A DNA stretch of 64,000 nt from contig JAJKFH010000115.1 in assembly GCA_023333565.1 (NCBI GenBank), forward strand, positions 558,001 to 622,000, written 5' to 3'. Positions 37,986 to 49,800 of the stretch are shown here, piece by piece. Numbering within the stretch: position 1 is the first letter of the stretch; every line of letters begins with the position of its first letter. A program made the position numbers and the translations under genes. The notes under the pieces were generated by a model. It was not told where the DNA came from and made no database searches. It was given only the letters and a program-made list of their open reading frames with translations. The stretch is from Puffinus mauretanicus (lineage: Eukaryota; Chordata; Aves; Procellariiformes; Procellariidae).

Positions 37986-40900
37986 ATTAATGGAAAAAAT
38001 GACCATGAATTTTAATAGAAGTGTAATATTAACAGTAATGGAACTCATTAAACTTTGAAATATGAGGCAGCCTCTTCATCCACTAGTCTCCACAGCTGTG
38101 ATTATAACTGATGGGGATTCAGAGGTATTAAATTGGCTGCATGAAGGCTTTCGAACTGGCCCATGAATAGCATAAGAGTAAGGGGAAAGGAGAGAGAGAG
38201 TTGCAGGGGAATAGCAAAGAAAATCAAGAGTGAGGGCAAAAAATATTGAGCTTATACGATGCCTGTTCTCCAGTCCATGGTGAGTTACAATGTTCATCAC
38301 CTGCACTACCTGAGGGTTTGGTTTCCCCAGTAAGAAAGCTGGAAGAGTTTTTCTCGCCTCTTGCATCCTTGCAACCCCGGTTAGAAGTATTTTTCTGCTC
38401 TGAGGATGCATGCTTTTTTTCTCTCCTGCCCCATAAGGAGCAACCTGATGCTCCCCTCTGACTACAAATGCTTCACACCACTGAGAGTGGATACAGAAGC
38501 AGCACTTTTTTCTGTTTGGCTTGCTTCAGACTGAGCCACAGCTCTGTACCTTGTACCTCTTGATTTCTCTTGGTTTCTTTCCTGCCAGGTGATGCTAAGG
38601 TGTCCTATGAATACCTGATTATAAGTTCTCAAAAATGTTTTCCTAGGTAAAAAGCATTCCTCTGTAGGCTGATGCTACCTGACACATGCAACTGAAATGT
38701 ATGTGCGTGTGTTGTCTGTCTGCCCATCTAGCTACTAATAATTATGTTTTTTTTTTTTCAATTAAAGCTCATCTATGCTTTGCTAATTTCTTCAACTTGA
38801 TATCTGAAGTTAGTTTCTTTTCTGCTTGTGCTTTTCTTGTATGTCTGATTGGTGTTTAGTTCTGGTTCACTTAACATGCATTTATACACCTTACTTTTCA
38901 ATTGAACTTTTACCCGTCACGGGCTGAGAGGCAAGTTTTATTGCCAGGCCTCAGTTAATTACCAGTGCCATTATTTTTTTATTTGCGGTGCCTGAGGGAG
39001 CAGGAGAAGAGCAGGTTAAGTCGTATTTGCAAAGAGATCATGACTCAATTAGTGCTTATGAGTAAAAAAGAAAAAAAGGAATAATTAAGGGTGTGGCAGT
39101 AACAGCATTATATGACTGCCTAAGCGCTAAGGAACCTGCTCAAAATAGAAACCCAATAAAAGAACGAAGGATTAGAAAGGATGTGCATAAAGCCTGAATG
39201 CAACAGGGAATTTGTGTGAGAGACTCTTTACGCAGAGGAATTAGAGGAGCTTGTTAGAGCAGGGCTCAAAGTCTTGGCTCTGGTTTTGCAAAATCAATGG
39301 ACCCAAATGCCTTGGTTTTGGAGGGTTTGCTGCATGGCTAGTTTAATTTTGGTTGTGAAAGCAAAAATAAAAAGCACCAGATATTCAAGATCATCCCCAT
39401 CTACTGCAATCAGAAAGGCCCAAAACTGTCGATGTTTTGCTTATAAGATCTGCTGTCTCTCACTAGGAAAACTATTTTTCCCTTTAGGTTCAGCTATGCT
39501 TCTGCTATCTCCAGCAATTTATAGTTATACTAATTGACATTATTGTTAACTACGTGCCTCAAAAAGTGCCGAACTGCAAACTCAAGGACTGGATGGATCA
39601 CTGCATGGGATTGGAAGGGCTGTCTGTAATTTTGTTCTTCACTGGATGTATTTATAACCTGGTGGTGGTTACAGTCTGGACTCTGATGTAAAGCTAGCTA
39701 CGGGCAAAGAGGTGCAGCTCCCCTCGAAGTAGGAGAGCTATGGCAGCTGGAGCCAGCTGAAGAGCTAGCTTTTTGGGTTACAGGTCCTTTCCTGAAAACT
39801 AACTTGAGGAACATCACATACGTGCTGTTTGTTAGCTTGGTGAAATCTATCTGAATGAAGTGGCAGTTAAAGGATTTTTAAAGCAATTCCGGGGAAGAAA
39901 TTGTTATACCCAGTAGCGGGGATATGCCATGAAAGGTTCTCTAGCTTTTAAAATGTAAGGTCCAGGCGTGTGCCCTTGAAAGCAGCGTGCTGATTTCAAT
40001 GAAAGCAGGCGCTCTCACCATCACCATGTCACAACATCTAGCCAGTGCCTGGAGCTGCAGACATGGAGCCACAGGCTCCATGCCCTGAAAAATTCTCCAA
40101 GGATCACCCGAAATGACAAAACATGTAAGAACACAGTGTACAAAAAAAAGAAATAACGCCCAAAAAACTGTAGACCTCCTTTTCCACTGAGGAGGCTGCT
40201 CTGGCTTGTCCTCGGCTTCCAGGCTGAGAGGAAACAGCCCCTTGGCTGTGGTTGGCTCCTCCTCACACTGCGTATTTGTCTTCCAGGGTTGTCAGCTTGC
40301 TCACTCACTGGGGCAATCTGTCTCCTTGTGCAATATACAGCTGCCTGCCTTTCCTACAGGCTGCGGGCTGGGAAGATAAGACATTCTTCATGAAGGATGT
40401 CTCTCTTAAACCAACCACTCTAAAACCTGGGTGCCTTTGGCTCACTTCTTTGTGGCACTGTCTTACCCTTCCTTCTTAGTTTTTTAAAAACATCTGTACA
40501 GCCCCTGTGATGTGAGTCTGAGTAATCGGACTGGCAGCAATACACAGTTGGATAGGCAAGCTGAGTTGCACATCTAGTGCAGAGAAATGTAATGCTGGCA
40601 CCACCCCAGTCTGCGGCAATGACTAGATGGTGATTTCTTTTAAGCATAGATATATTGCAGTGACAGAGGTTGGTTTGGGATTTTTTTTTTCTCCTCTGTG
40701 TATGTGTGTATAGATCGTCACAAAAGGCAGATGATGGTGAATGTGATTTTTTTTCCCGAGTGACAGATCCATCCAATGATAAGACCCTAGAGGAGGTTGA
40801 TTCTGCAGTGGAGAATGGCCACTCTGCTGTTGCCATTTGAATATACAAGTGCCAAGATGTTTATACTCCACAATGCCATGTAGCATACATAGGGAGTATG

Positions 40901-41102
40901 CTTCTCCTACTGGGAGAAGTACAGTTTAGTATTGTGGTGTTCTGCTCTAGCACTGCTATGAAGCAAGGGTTACTATTTTGAGAAGAATGAAATTTTTGTG
41001 CAGCCAAATTGCAGCTAATTAGCATTTGAACTTTTTCTATGGGACAGCAGTATCCAGTAACCCATGGGGCCTCTGAAAGCTCGTGCAAGGGAAGGATTGT
41101 CA

Positions 41103-41139
41103 AATTTTTTTTTTGGGGGGGTTTTGTGTGTGTGTGTTT
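41103..41139 (+). repeat. T-run, G-run and (GT)n compound simple repeat
   Basis: A T run, a run of consecutive G and TTTT(GT)n follow each other within about 37 bases. The G run together with nearby GG pairs could favour unusual DNA structure. No gene overlaps it. Confidence 0.9.
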
Positions 41140-42989
41140 AAAATTGCATGTGTGTATTTGCAAATGTTTGCAAATATTTTCTGGATCTGGAAAACAGATT
41201 AGGAAGCACGGTCCTTCACGGAGCCTGCGACCCTTCGGCAGGTGAGCTCAGTGCAACCTTAACCAGCTGAGGGCTGCAGTGGCTGCACTTAGTGCAGACT
41301 TTTCATGTGGATCTAAACAGGCCTGAGGGTTTGATTACACTTGCTTTTCTTATAGAAACATTGGCACCGATCTCTTCCCTTGATGGATAAAACAGAAGTG
41401 GACTAACCATACACAGAATTAGCCATTGCTCAATGTAGGACTTGGAGCAGAGGGTAAATTATTTTCTAAAAGAACATCGTCCCGAGTCAGTGGGTGCTGA
41501 GTGTGATCTTTCCTCTGATACATATTTTAGTGGATGAGGATAAAGAGTTTTGCTTACTGTGTGTGGGAATAGAGTAGAGAGTTGTCTAGCAAGAGTGCTG
41601 AAAAGTGCATTTCCTCATTGTCTGTTTCTTTAAATGAGCAGCAGGGTGCTCTTACGCCTTCTAGCCGGCCTTGGGTAGAGGTGAAGTATTAATACCAAAG
41701 AGCAAAGGAGGAATATCAGTGTCCCGGAGTCATGGTACGCATGATAGAGAGCCCTGTCAGAAACGTTTGCTAGTGGAAATCCAGGTAATGAGATGGGAGA
41801 CGCTGCGTTTCCCGCTGCTCCAGAAGAGCAGGAGCCTGTTGACCTTCAGGGGCAGGCTGCCAGGTTAGTTACGCTCCTTTGCCCTTGAGCTGCAGATTAA
41901 GAGCTGGAGATTAACGGCTTTGAGGGACTGGGTAGCTCAGCTGGCTTTTGTTACTTGTATGAGGGGTTGTGCTAAGGGTTTGTTCATGACGAGAGAATTA
42001 GGGGTTAATAGGGCACTGAAAGATGTTTTAATATATGGTTAATTAGTTATCACACAGGCTGATTGATTGCCTATCTATTAAATCTTCTGTTGATGGACTT
42101 ATAAAATGTATTACTCATCTGTAAAATGGTTATAACAGCTATAAATCTTTTAAGAAACCTTATAATTAATTTATGAACCTATTCTTTAGAGTAAAGCGGG
42201 AGTGATCTTCATCTTCATGCCCTGTATTTTTAAATTACACATGATGACAGAACCTCATGAGAGCATGTCTGTCAGTCTGGGCAATTGAATAGAAAGGATC
42301 CCATGTGTTTCATAGTGACTGCTTATTTTCCCCTCCAAGTTTTGGTCCTTGTCTTTGTGAAAGTTATCACACTGCCTTTAAAGATGCTCCACAGGGTCTG
42401 TTGCCAAACCCCGTATGGCTGTTGGAGCCGACTGGAACACAGCCATTTGCTCAGTCTGGGGGAAGCTCTGCCTTTTGGGCCGTTACACCACCGTGAGAAC
42501 CGAAACGTGTCTGCCAAATGCCAGGTGGCCCTTTCCCGTGGAAGCTGGTGGGGTTCTCGGTGGCTTACGAGGAATCACATAAGGCAACATTTTGGACAAC
42601 ATTGTTTTGGTTTGATCGAGTTGTGGGTAGCCTGCTTTAACCTGGTGGTCCTTCAGAGCATTTCTGGGGTTGTGCTCACTTATGCCTATTTGTGGTGCTG
42701 AGGGATGATTCCAGGAACTGTGGAAACCTGGGAGTGAAACACGTTCCCAAACCCTCTTTTCGCAGTAAGACCCTCTCTGTCTGAAAGGGCGAGGGCTGTG
42801 CCAGCTTTGGGCCATGCTGCCATTTCCCTGCTTTTGGAGAGACCCTGTGGAGGACTTGCAGACCCTTTTGCCTGACTTGGAAGCTGCGTGGCCAGGCTGA
42901 CGGTATAATTCTGGCTATTTTTATGCCACAGTTTCTGGCACGATTTAGTTCTTTGTTCCTGCACCAGGACTTGCAATCTCTAAGAGATG

Positions 42990-43135
42990 TCACCCTCTGA
43001 AGGCGGCGGCTGCCGCTGCTGGGTGCCAGCGCGTCTCGGCAGGACCCACCCGGCAGCCGGCGCACCGGCAGGGACCGCTGGAGTCGGGGGTGCGGAGGGC
43101 TCTGTGGCGGGAGTGCTGCTGGGGAAACTTGACGA
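42990..43135. other. Short CpG-dense patch
   Basis: About 145 bases contain roughly 15 CpG dinucleotides by hand count, close to the expected number for about 70% GC. That is unusual for methylated intergenic bird DNA. It is shorter than the usual 200-base CpG island criterion. An open frame of 174 codons runs across it on the minus strand (42676-43200); it is Arg/Pro/Ser-rich with no recognisable domain and is probably chance. Confidence 0.5.
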
Positions 43136-46100
43136 GGACTTCTGTGTCTTTTTTCTTTTTTTTCCCCTCGTTCACCTACAAATGTGTCATCCAGCCCCAC
43201 CGCTGCTGCTGGGAAGAGACTTCCAGGGCATTTTTTAAAATGAAATTCTCAAATGCTTCCCTCTCACCCCTTTAATTTTATATTAACCTCTTGGAAATCG
43301 GAAATTGAAATCTGTTTCCTCCCTTACGTGTTGTTTTTATTTTTTTTTTCTTTTCTCCCTTACATTGCTTGAGCATTTGATGGCTGCTTTTTAAAGGCAG
43401 CCTGTAAGTTCATGAAAACAAACAAGCCAAGAAACAAGCTGTTCTATATTGAGATGGGGAGGATGTTAATACATTTTGCAGAAAGGCTTTGCAGACGTCA
43501 GACACAGACGGGAAAACAAGGACACTATCGGTAATATTAGCATGGACTGCATCCCATAAATACCTCTGTGCCACTCTAGCACAGATGTGGGTTGCCAATA
43601 AGCAGCTGGTGCCAGACAATGAAGTCTATAGACTCTATGTTATTCCATGCAAGTCTCTGTGCTGTGTGATGAAGATGTTTATATCATCTGCTGGAGTGCC
43701 TCATGTCTGATACATCTTTCAGGAGGTTACTCACATAGGTCTGTCCTATGTCCTGGAGACCTCGCTCACTTGCAGAATAATTAAGAGTCCCAAATGAAAT
43801 GTGTCTCATTATGGCATATACTACATTATGTTTCAGGACATGTTGTCATGAAGGCTGGATGTCAGAACGCTGGTCCAACAAATGATGCCAATTTCTGCCT
43901 GCGTGCTGCTAGTGCAGTGGGGTGTGATGTCATGCAGCCGTCTGGAGGTGACGCTGGCTCAGCCTGGGCTTCCTGGCACTGTGCCCCTGAAACCCATTGC
44001 CCCCCGGAATGCATCAGCACCACAAAGCGGGCGATGAGCTTGTGGTTGTCTTATTTCTCTTTCCATGTGCCCTTCCCTCCTGTCAAGGGATTAACTTTAG
44101 ATATGAGATACTAAGAAAATCAGTCCCTTCTTTTATAATAAAAACCCTGACTCCAGGAGTCCTGGTCAGTGTTGCTGGCTTTGGGGATTTCATCACAAAA
44201 TTCAAGCAATTTGTGTGTTTTCATTAAAAAAACCAGCCTCCTAAAAAAGCAGCTCAGCTTTTCAATTATTTAGAGAGGCAAGATTTTCATGACTGGGAGC
44301 TCTGGGATGTGAGCTCCAAAGTTGCCAGTGTTAGTGGCAAATTGTTAAAAACAAAATGCAATTTTTTCTTAAAAGAAAAACATATTATGATGAAGCAAAA
44401 AAAGTTTAATAACTTGGGGATAGCTGACTTGTGTTTTTTTGAATGCTTGTAACTGATATAATTGTTCCCCCCCAACAAAAGCAATCACAGGGGTACAGCA
44501 GGATTAACTGTCCTCCATGTCTCCTAATTCCAGTATAATTTACCCTTCATCTGGATATTTGGTATTAATGACACTAAAAATATAAATCAATGATTTTTTT
44601 GTTGTTGTTGTGCAACCTTTAGCTTTGTTATTGAACACTTACCAGGGAAGAGCTTCTGGAAATATTCAAATTAGCAAGCACAGGTATAACAATTGGGGGC
44701 CCTTTTTCTCTCGGCCCATGACTTTGCATGACTGTGTAACCTCCTCACCTGCATCATGAAGTAGCTGCTGCAGCCATCACCTTCTGTTCATCCTCAGATC
44801 TTTGTTCAGGCATTTCTAACATGGTCCTTACTTCACTGTCTGCCCCTTTTCCTCTTCAGCCAAAAGGATATGAAGTGGGATCAATACTTTCCTATTATTG
44901 TTGTCCTGTCCTCATGTTCTGAATGTGCTCTTTGCAGGGATAAACTGAACATCCTCACAGCCAAATACCTCCAGCTTCTCTCCTCTAGCTGATTCCTAGC
45001 CCTTTTAAGCAGTGCTTTCTGTCCGACGTGCCCCAAATCTCATGATCACCCAGCAGCTTCCCTCCTGCCTCCTGCTGCTCTTGGACCTGCACACTCCCCA
45101 GCCCTGAGATGCTACGTCCTCCCTTTTCACGTGAGCTGCGCTGCCCCTTAATACGAGTCCACTTGCACCCATTGCGTGGGTCCCACGGGCCTGCGGGAAG
45201 CAACAGGGAGAGGCCGGTTACACCCGATGACAGTCTGGGATACGTGCAGCCTCCACAGGGTCTGGGTTCACGATCAGCTGCATTTTGACCCCCTCTGATG
45301 TTGGCATTTCTAGATGGAGCCCACCCACTCCAGTGCAAGCCTCAGGAATTGATTACCCTTTGCCAGGGCTATCACGAATGCTAAGTAGTCATTATTCACC
45401 GTGAACTCTGTCTTGCCCATCTCCTGCACAACATGACCCCCTTATCAGCCATGCTTGAAGCAGCTTAGCACTGAGGGAAATCCTGAGCGCAGTTAAACCA
45501 AACAAATGAGCCCTGAAGGCACGATCTTCCAGCCACGAAAGATTTTGGTTATAAACTCAGCTCATCCAAACACCTTAAAAATGTCACCAGGCTCCACAAA
45601 CACTGCTGCAGTGTGTCAACCCCGATTGTTGTTGCAGGGAAAACACAGCTTTTCTCGTTTTCAGAGTGATGCCGTTGGAGCCGAAGTAGGGTCGGGGTGG
45701 GCTTCGTTAGCTACGTTAGCTACACCAGGGGAGTCAAAAGGAATGAGGGAAGGCAGGAGGCCAGCAGGTGCAATGCTGCAGTTAGCTCGCAAGAAGTTGC
45801 ATTAGAGTCCGACCGCACTGCGGCTCCTGATCCCTTGCCTCATTTTCAGCAAAGGGAGACACTCCAGCTTTTATAATGTATTGATTAACAGGGAAAATAA
45901 GGTGTGTGGCGATGCTGTCTGTAGGCTCTCCGCGAAACTTTCCAGCCAAAACTAGGTCAGGTTTAAAAGCCTAACGTGTGCACTGAAGTGCAGAGGCAGT
46001 GAGAGAGATGACTTGTTCCCAGTAATGATGTTTTAAACAAAAGGAAAGAGCTGGCATTCTGTTTGTTTAATGGCTGCAAGCTGATCGGATATTTCACTAC

Positions 46101-46317
46101 AGCTGTGTTTTGCTTTTAGACGCTATCACAGTATTTACTTGCAGAGGCAGGACAATGAGTTGCAGGCAGAGGCGGGCAGGGAGGATGCTACAGCAAAAGT
46201 AGCTAAATAGCATAATTTTTCTTGTTATCTTCTGATACATTGCAGTAGCCATTATCCACACACAAAATGAGAGATGCTCCCCTGGCCTTACAGGCAGAGT
46301 AGCTAAGGTAGTGGAGA
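43136..46317. other. Intergenic, no gene seen
   Basis: Mixed-composition unique sequence, slightly richer in CpG around 45100-45260. A 117-codon minus-strand frame (44985-45338) has no recognisable domain. Confidence 0.65.
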
Positions 46318-46445
46318 CCATTATCTCTGTTTTGTGGACAGGGATCTGATACTAATAGAATAAATGACTTGCTACGCATCTAAAGAAAGTCTTTACCACA
46401 ACTATGTGCGAAACCAGTGCCATGTTCTTGCATCTTGTCTTCATT
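46318..46445 (-). repeat. MIR-like SINE remnant
   Basis: CCATTATCTCTGTTTTGTGGACAGGGATCTGA followed by TAGAATAAATGACTTGCTACG matches the order of an inverted MIR core ('ttatccccattttacagatggggaaactga...agaggttaagtgacttgcc'). Diverged, non-coding. Confidence 0.5.
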
Positions 46446-46660
46446 AAACGTCTTTTATTTAAAAGAGAGGTTGGCTAACTAGCTTTTGCCACATGTCAGT
46501 TTGAGCAGCAGAGCTGGTGGTAACTGGTGCTGAGAGCGGGTATATCCGCTGGCAGTGGCAGGTCTTACTCACCTCCTTTCTGGGCTGTACACCCTTGTGA
46601 AGCAACATGTGCAGCCCTGCAGGTACCCAACCTGGCAAGTTGGGTTCCCCTGAGATTTTA

Positions 46661-46828
46661 GGCTGCCCAGGGAACTGGTAGAGTCACCATCCCTGGAGGT
46701 ATTTAAAAGACGTGTAGACGAGGCCCTTAGGGACATGGTGTAGTGGGCATGGTGTGTTGGATTGACGGTTGGACTTGATGATCTTAAAGGTCTTTTCCAA
46801 CCTTACTGATTCTATGATTCTATGATTT
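46661..46828 (+). mobile_element. CR1 LINE, short 3' end fragment
   Basis: This fragment of about 170 bases begins GGCTGCCCAGGGAACTGGT, continues through TCACCATCCCTGGAGGT and GATCTTAAAGGTCTTTTCC, and ends in the octamer-type tail GATTCTATGATTCTATGATTT. It is the same family as the copy at 1158-1980 but differs in the 3' region, so it probably belongs to another subfamily. It has no coding potential. Confidence 0.94.
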
Positions 46829-49800
46829 ACTCTTCACTAGTGTCTCTTGCACTAATGTCTCAGTGAAACCCCTCTTCATCCACGTTGGAGATGTGCAGTC
46901 AGAAGTCAGGATGCCCTCAGCAGTCCCCTGGGCACCTCTGGCCCCTGTGAGCACTCCTGTGGGGCCAGCAGCCGATGGCCTGGGGAGAGAGAAACACTCT
47001 TCCAGGGGCCAACTCTTCCACTCCTGAGAAGGGTGTCTAAGATAATATGGTTTTCTTGCTGGGGAATCTGCCTCTGTCTCTGTCTATAGAAAGAGCTTAG
47101 AGATTTAATTTTTAGATCTGTTCTACATTTTTCTGGAAAAATGAGATCTGCTCTATTATTGTTCTCAAATCCTGCTGGGCTGCACCAAGACACTCAGCTG
47201 ATTTTCTTTAGCAATTGTATTAACATGTAAAACTCTCGAAGGGCTACTGATAACAGAGTCGCCATACACATCAAGGATGCTGTGCTGCTTCAGTAATTCA
47301 TATTTGCTGTGTGCTTTGATGTTTTTGGAGAGAAGGTCTGACACAGAAGCAAAATATTGTGACTACAGCTGATAAAGGGAGACAAAGGGAATGGATTAGG
47401 ATCTGGCTTGCTACAGCATTTTGCTCAAGTCTATTCCAGGTAGGCTTTAAGGGAGCCTGCATCACTACAATCTCTGAGTGCCTTCCAGTAGTGCATTAAA
47501 AGATGCTACCAACATCTGCTACTTGTGAGTCATCCTTATTTTCCTCATTTCCCAGAGCTAGAAGAGTATGTGCTTTTTGAAAAGAAATATGCAGCTTTAT
47601 ATCCTATCTAGCATGTGCCTGGGGCCCTAAAATGCTTAGCAGTCTGCTTAAGTAAATACTAAAACACTTCACATTGTTATGCTACTTTAGAGTGGGTAGC
47701 AAAGGTGGTTACCCCTGTGGTATGCTGGGTGGAAAGCCACAGCACAGAGAGACCTTGAAAATTCGTCATACTTGCGTGTAGCATTAACATCAGTGTCAAA
47801 ACCAGACCCCAGGTCTCATAGTGCCTTGGTGTTGCTTGTTAGGGATGAGCTGGGAAAGCACATTTGGCAATGTATAGCTTATACAGGGTTATAGCTGTTC
47901 AAAGTGTTGGTGGGAGATGCCTTGCTTTCTGTGAGCCCAGCTATGAAGATATGATACTGGGATCATTGGGGAAGGTTTCCAGCCTTCCCTTCTCCTTCAC
48001 CAGACACGTTATTGGGGTGGCTGCTGCACTGGTTTATACAGTCTAAGTCTATCTGTGGGATGGAGCCATTTTCCTTACTGACATTAGTTTCTCTTGCGCC
48101 AACCTGCAAATGAAGTCAGGGCTGGCAAGGTACTGAGCCTACCCCCCATCAGAAAATGCTGACAGAAAATGCTTGTTTTATTTGGTCTCGGTCTAAGCAA
48201 AGCCAACAGTTTACCACATCTTTGAATGTGCTGTTCATTTATCAAGCAAACCCATGAGATGGCTGAAATTTTTCAGGGAAGATGAAAGAGGCTCAGTATC
48301 TTATAAATCGGTCAGTTTGGAGCTCTTATGGTGAGTGATGTTTCTAAAATGCTAATATCATCTCTCATTTCTCAAAATTACACATAATATATGTTGTTGT
48401 TGTTCACTACTCTAACAGTTTAGGAAAACACTTTACAGTTAACTCTGGATGATAAGCTTTAATAAGAGCTTTCACACATTTTTATCTTACTCATCTGTTT
48501 TGAGTTGTAAATGCAACATTGACTTTTCATTTCTTTAGTCGTTGGACAGCTGGCTGAATAGTAGTTGAGAGTTTCAAATATACAAGAATCATGAAATGAA
48601 GTTTCCTTCGTTTAGTAGCAGAGGCAATTTTCTGTTGTGGGACTGTATTTCTCATTTAACCTATAGACATGTTTATATTATCAGTAAAAAATAGCTTTGT
48701 ACCTGAGCTGTAGCTCAAAATACCATTGCCCACCTGCCACCTATGCCATAGGCATAATTTATGAATTCTCCTTGTAAGAGGAGATCTGCTTAGATCAACA
48801 CACTGTTGGGACAGGTTATCATTTCTACAATGATTTCCTCTGAAACCTTTGTATTTTTTTTTAACTTCTCTGTGCTTCCATTTATTTGTCTATAAAAAAC
48901 TTATGACTATTCTGTACCAGATATGAGGGCCTTACCTAACTGAGGTTTGCAAAACACTTTGCAATCTCAGGACAAGAGCATACAGTCTAAAGGCAGAATG
49001 TGCAAGTTTTTCCTTACTTCTAGTGGACATCTTAAATGCAAGACTGTGAACAGTAGGCACAAGATTGACGCTATTGAAAGTACATACTTCAACTAGTTAG
49101 TTTTCTTTTTGAGAACCTGGCTTCAAGCTGAAAGTAAACAAGGGTATTCTAAACCAAAAGGATGCCCCAAGGTTGGAAGAGGTCATATGCAGGCTGGAGC
49201 CCTGTTTCTGTTGCCATTAAAAAGTCACTTGATTGCTTTGTACCTCTTCTTTTTTTTTCTACCTTTCCCATCCATGTTACCTATGACCTTACAGAATAGT
49301 TGGTTGAGATCTTTCAAAAAGAAGTGGCCATGCTGGGCAGGTTGTTTCCCTTATTGCTCCAAAAAGAATCCATGCAAAAAGAAAACAAATAAGCCCAAAC
49401 AACTCATCCTGTATTAGCACTACTGCTTGGGAGAAGAGCAGCTTTTCTCCTCTGAGCTTGGAAACATTTTTCATATAAGTTCATGGTGATACGTGTTATA
49501 TCAACAGGTAGGGAACATGAAGGTTATGAAGCTGTAAAAATTCTCTTGTTCTGAACTACATCCCAGGCTACCCAGGGGCAAATACCTCCACACCTGAGGG
49601 AAAAAGGGGATTCTTGAGTTCCCTGACTTCTCCCTCATAACTGATTTGAATGAAGACCAGGTTAAGACCATCTGGGGTGCTTAGAGACCCACTGGGGACC
49701 AGCAGTGGCTCTGATGCTCTGCAGTGATCATGGCAGTGAACCCTCTTCCCATTGTAAAGGGGGAGCAAGAGGTGCAGGGAGGTTTCCCTGTACCCATAAC

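Larger units (their letters stand above)
33278..42989. other. Intergenic, no gene seen; some motif-rich stretches
   Basis: Unique sequence holding the 37.16 kb inverted repeat, the AT palindrome at 37.97 kb, and motif-rich blocks at 38890-39120 and 41985-42200. Open frames of 137 (34904-35317), 142 (40420-40848) and 138 codons (42285-42701) lack domains and differ in composition from real exons. Confidence 0.6.

Noticed and set aside
41936..42010. tRNA gene, suggested by TAGCTCAGCTGG (A-box-like)
   Set aside because: No B box (GGTTCRANNCC type) at the right distance, no acceptor-stem pairing and no cloverleaf can be drawn.
42676..43200. 174-codon minus-strand open frame as a protein-coding gene
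   Set aside because: Its length is helped by the high GC of the CpG patch; composition is Arg/Pro/Ser-rich, there is no domain, and overlapping frames on the other strand are also open.
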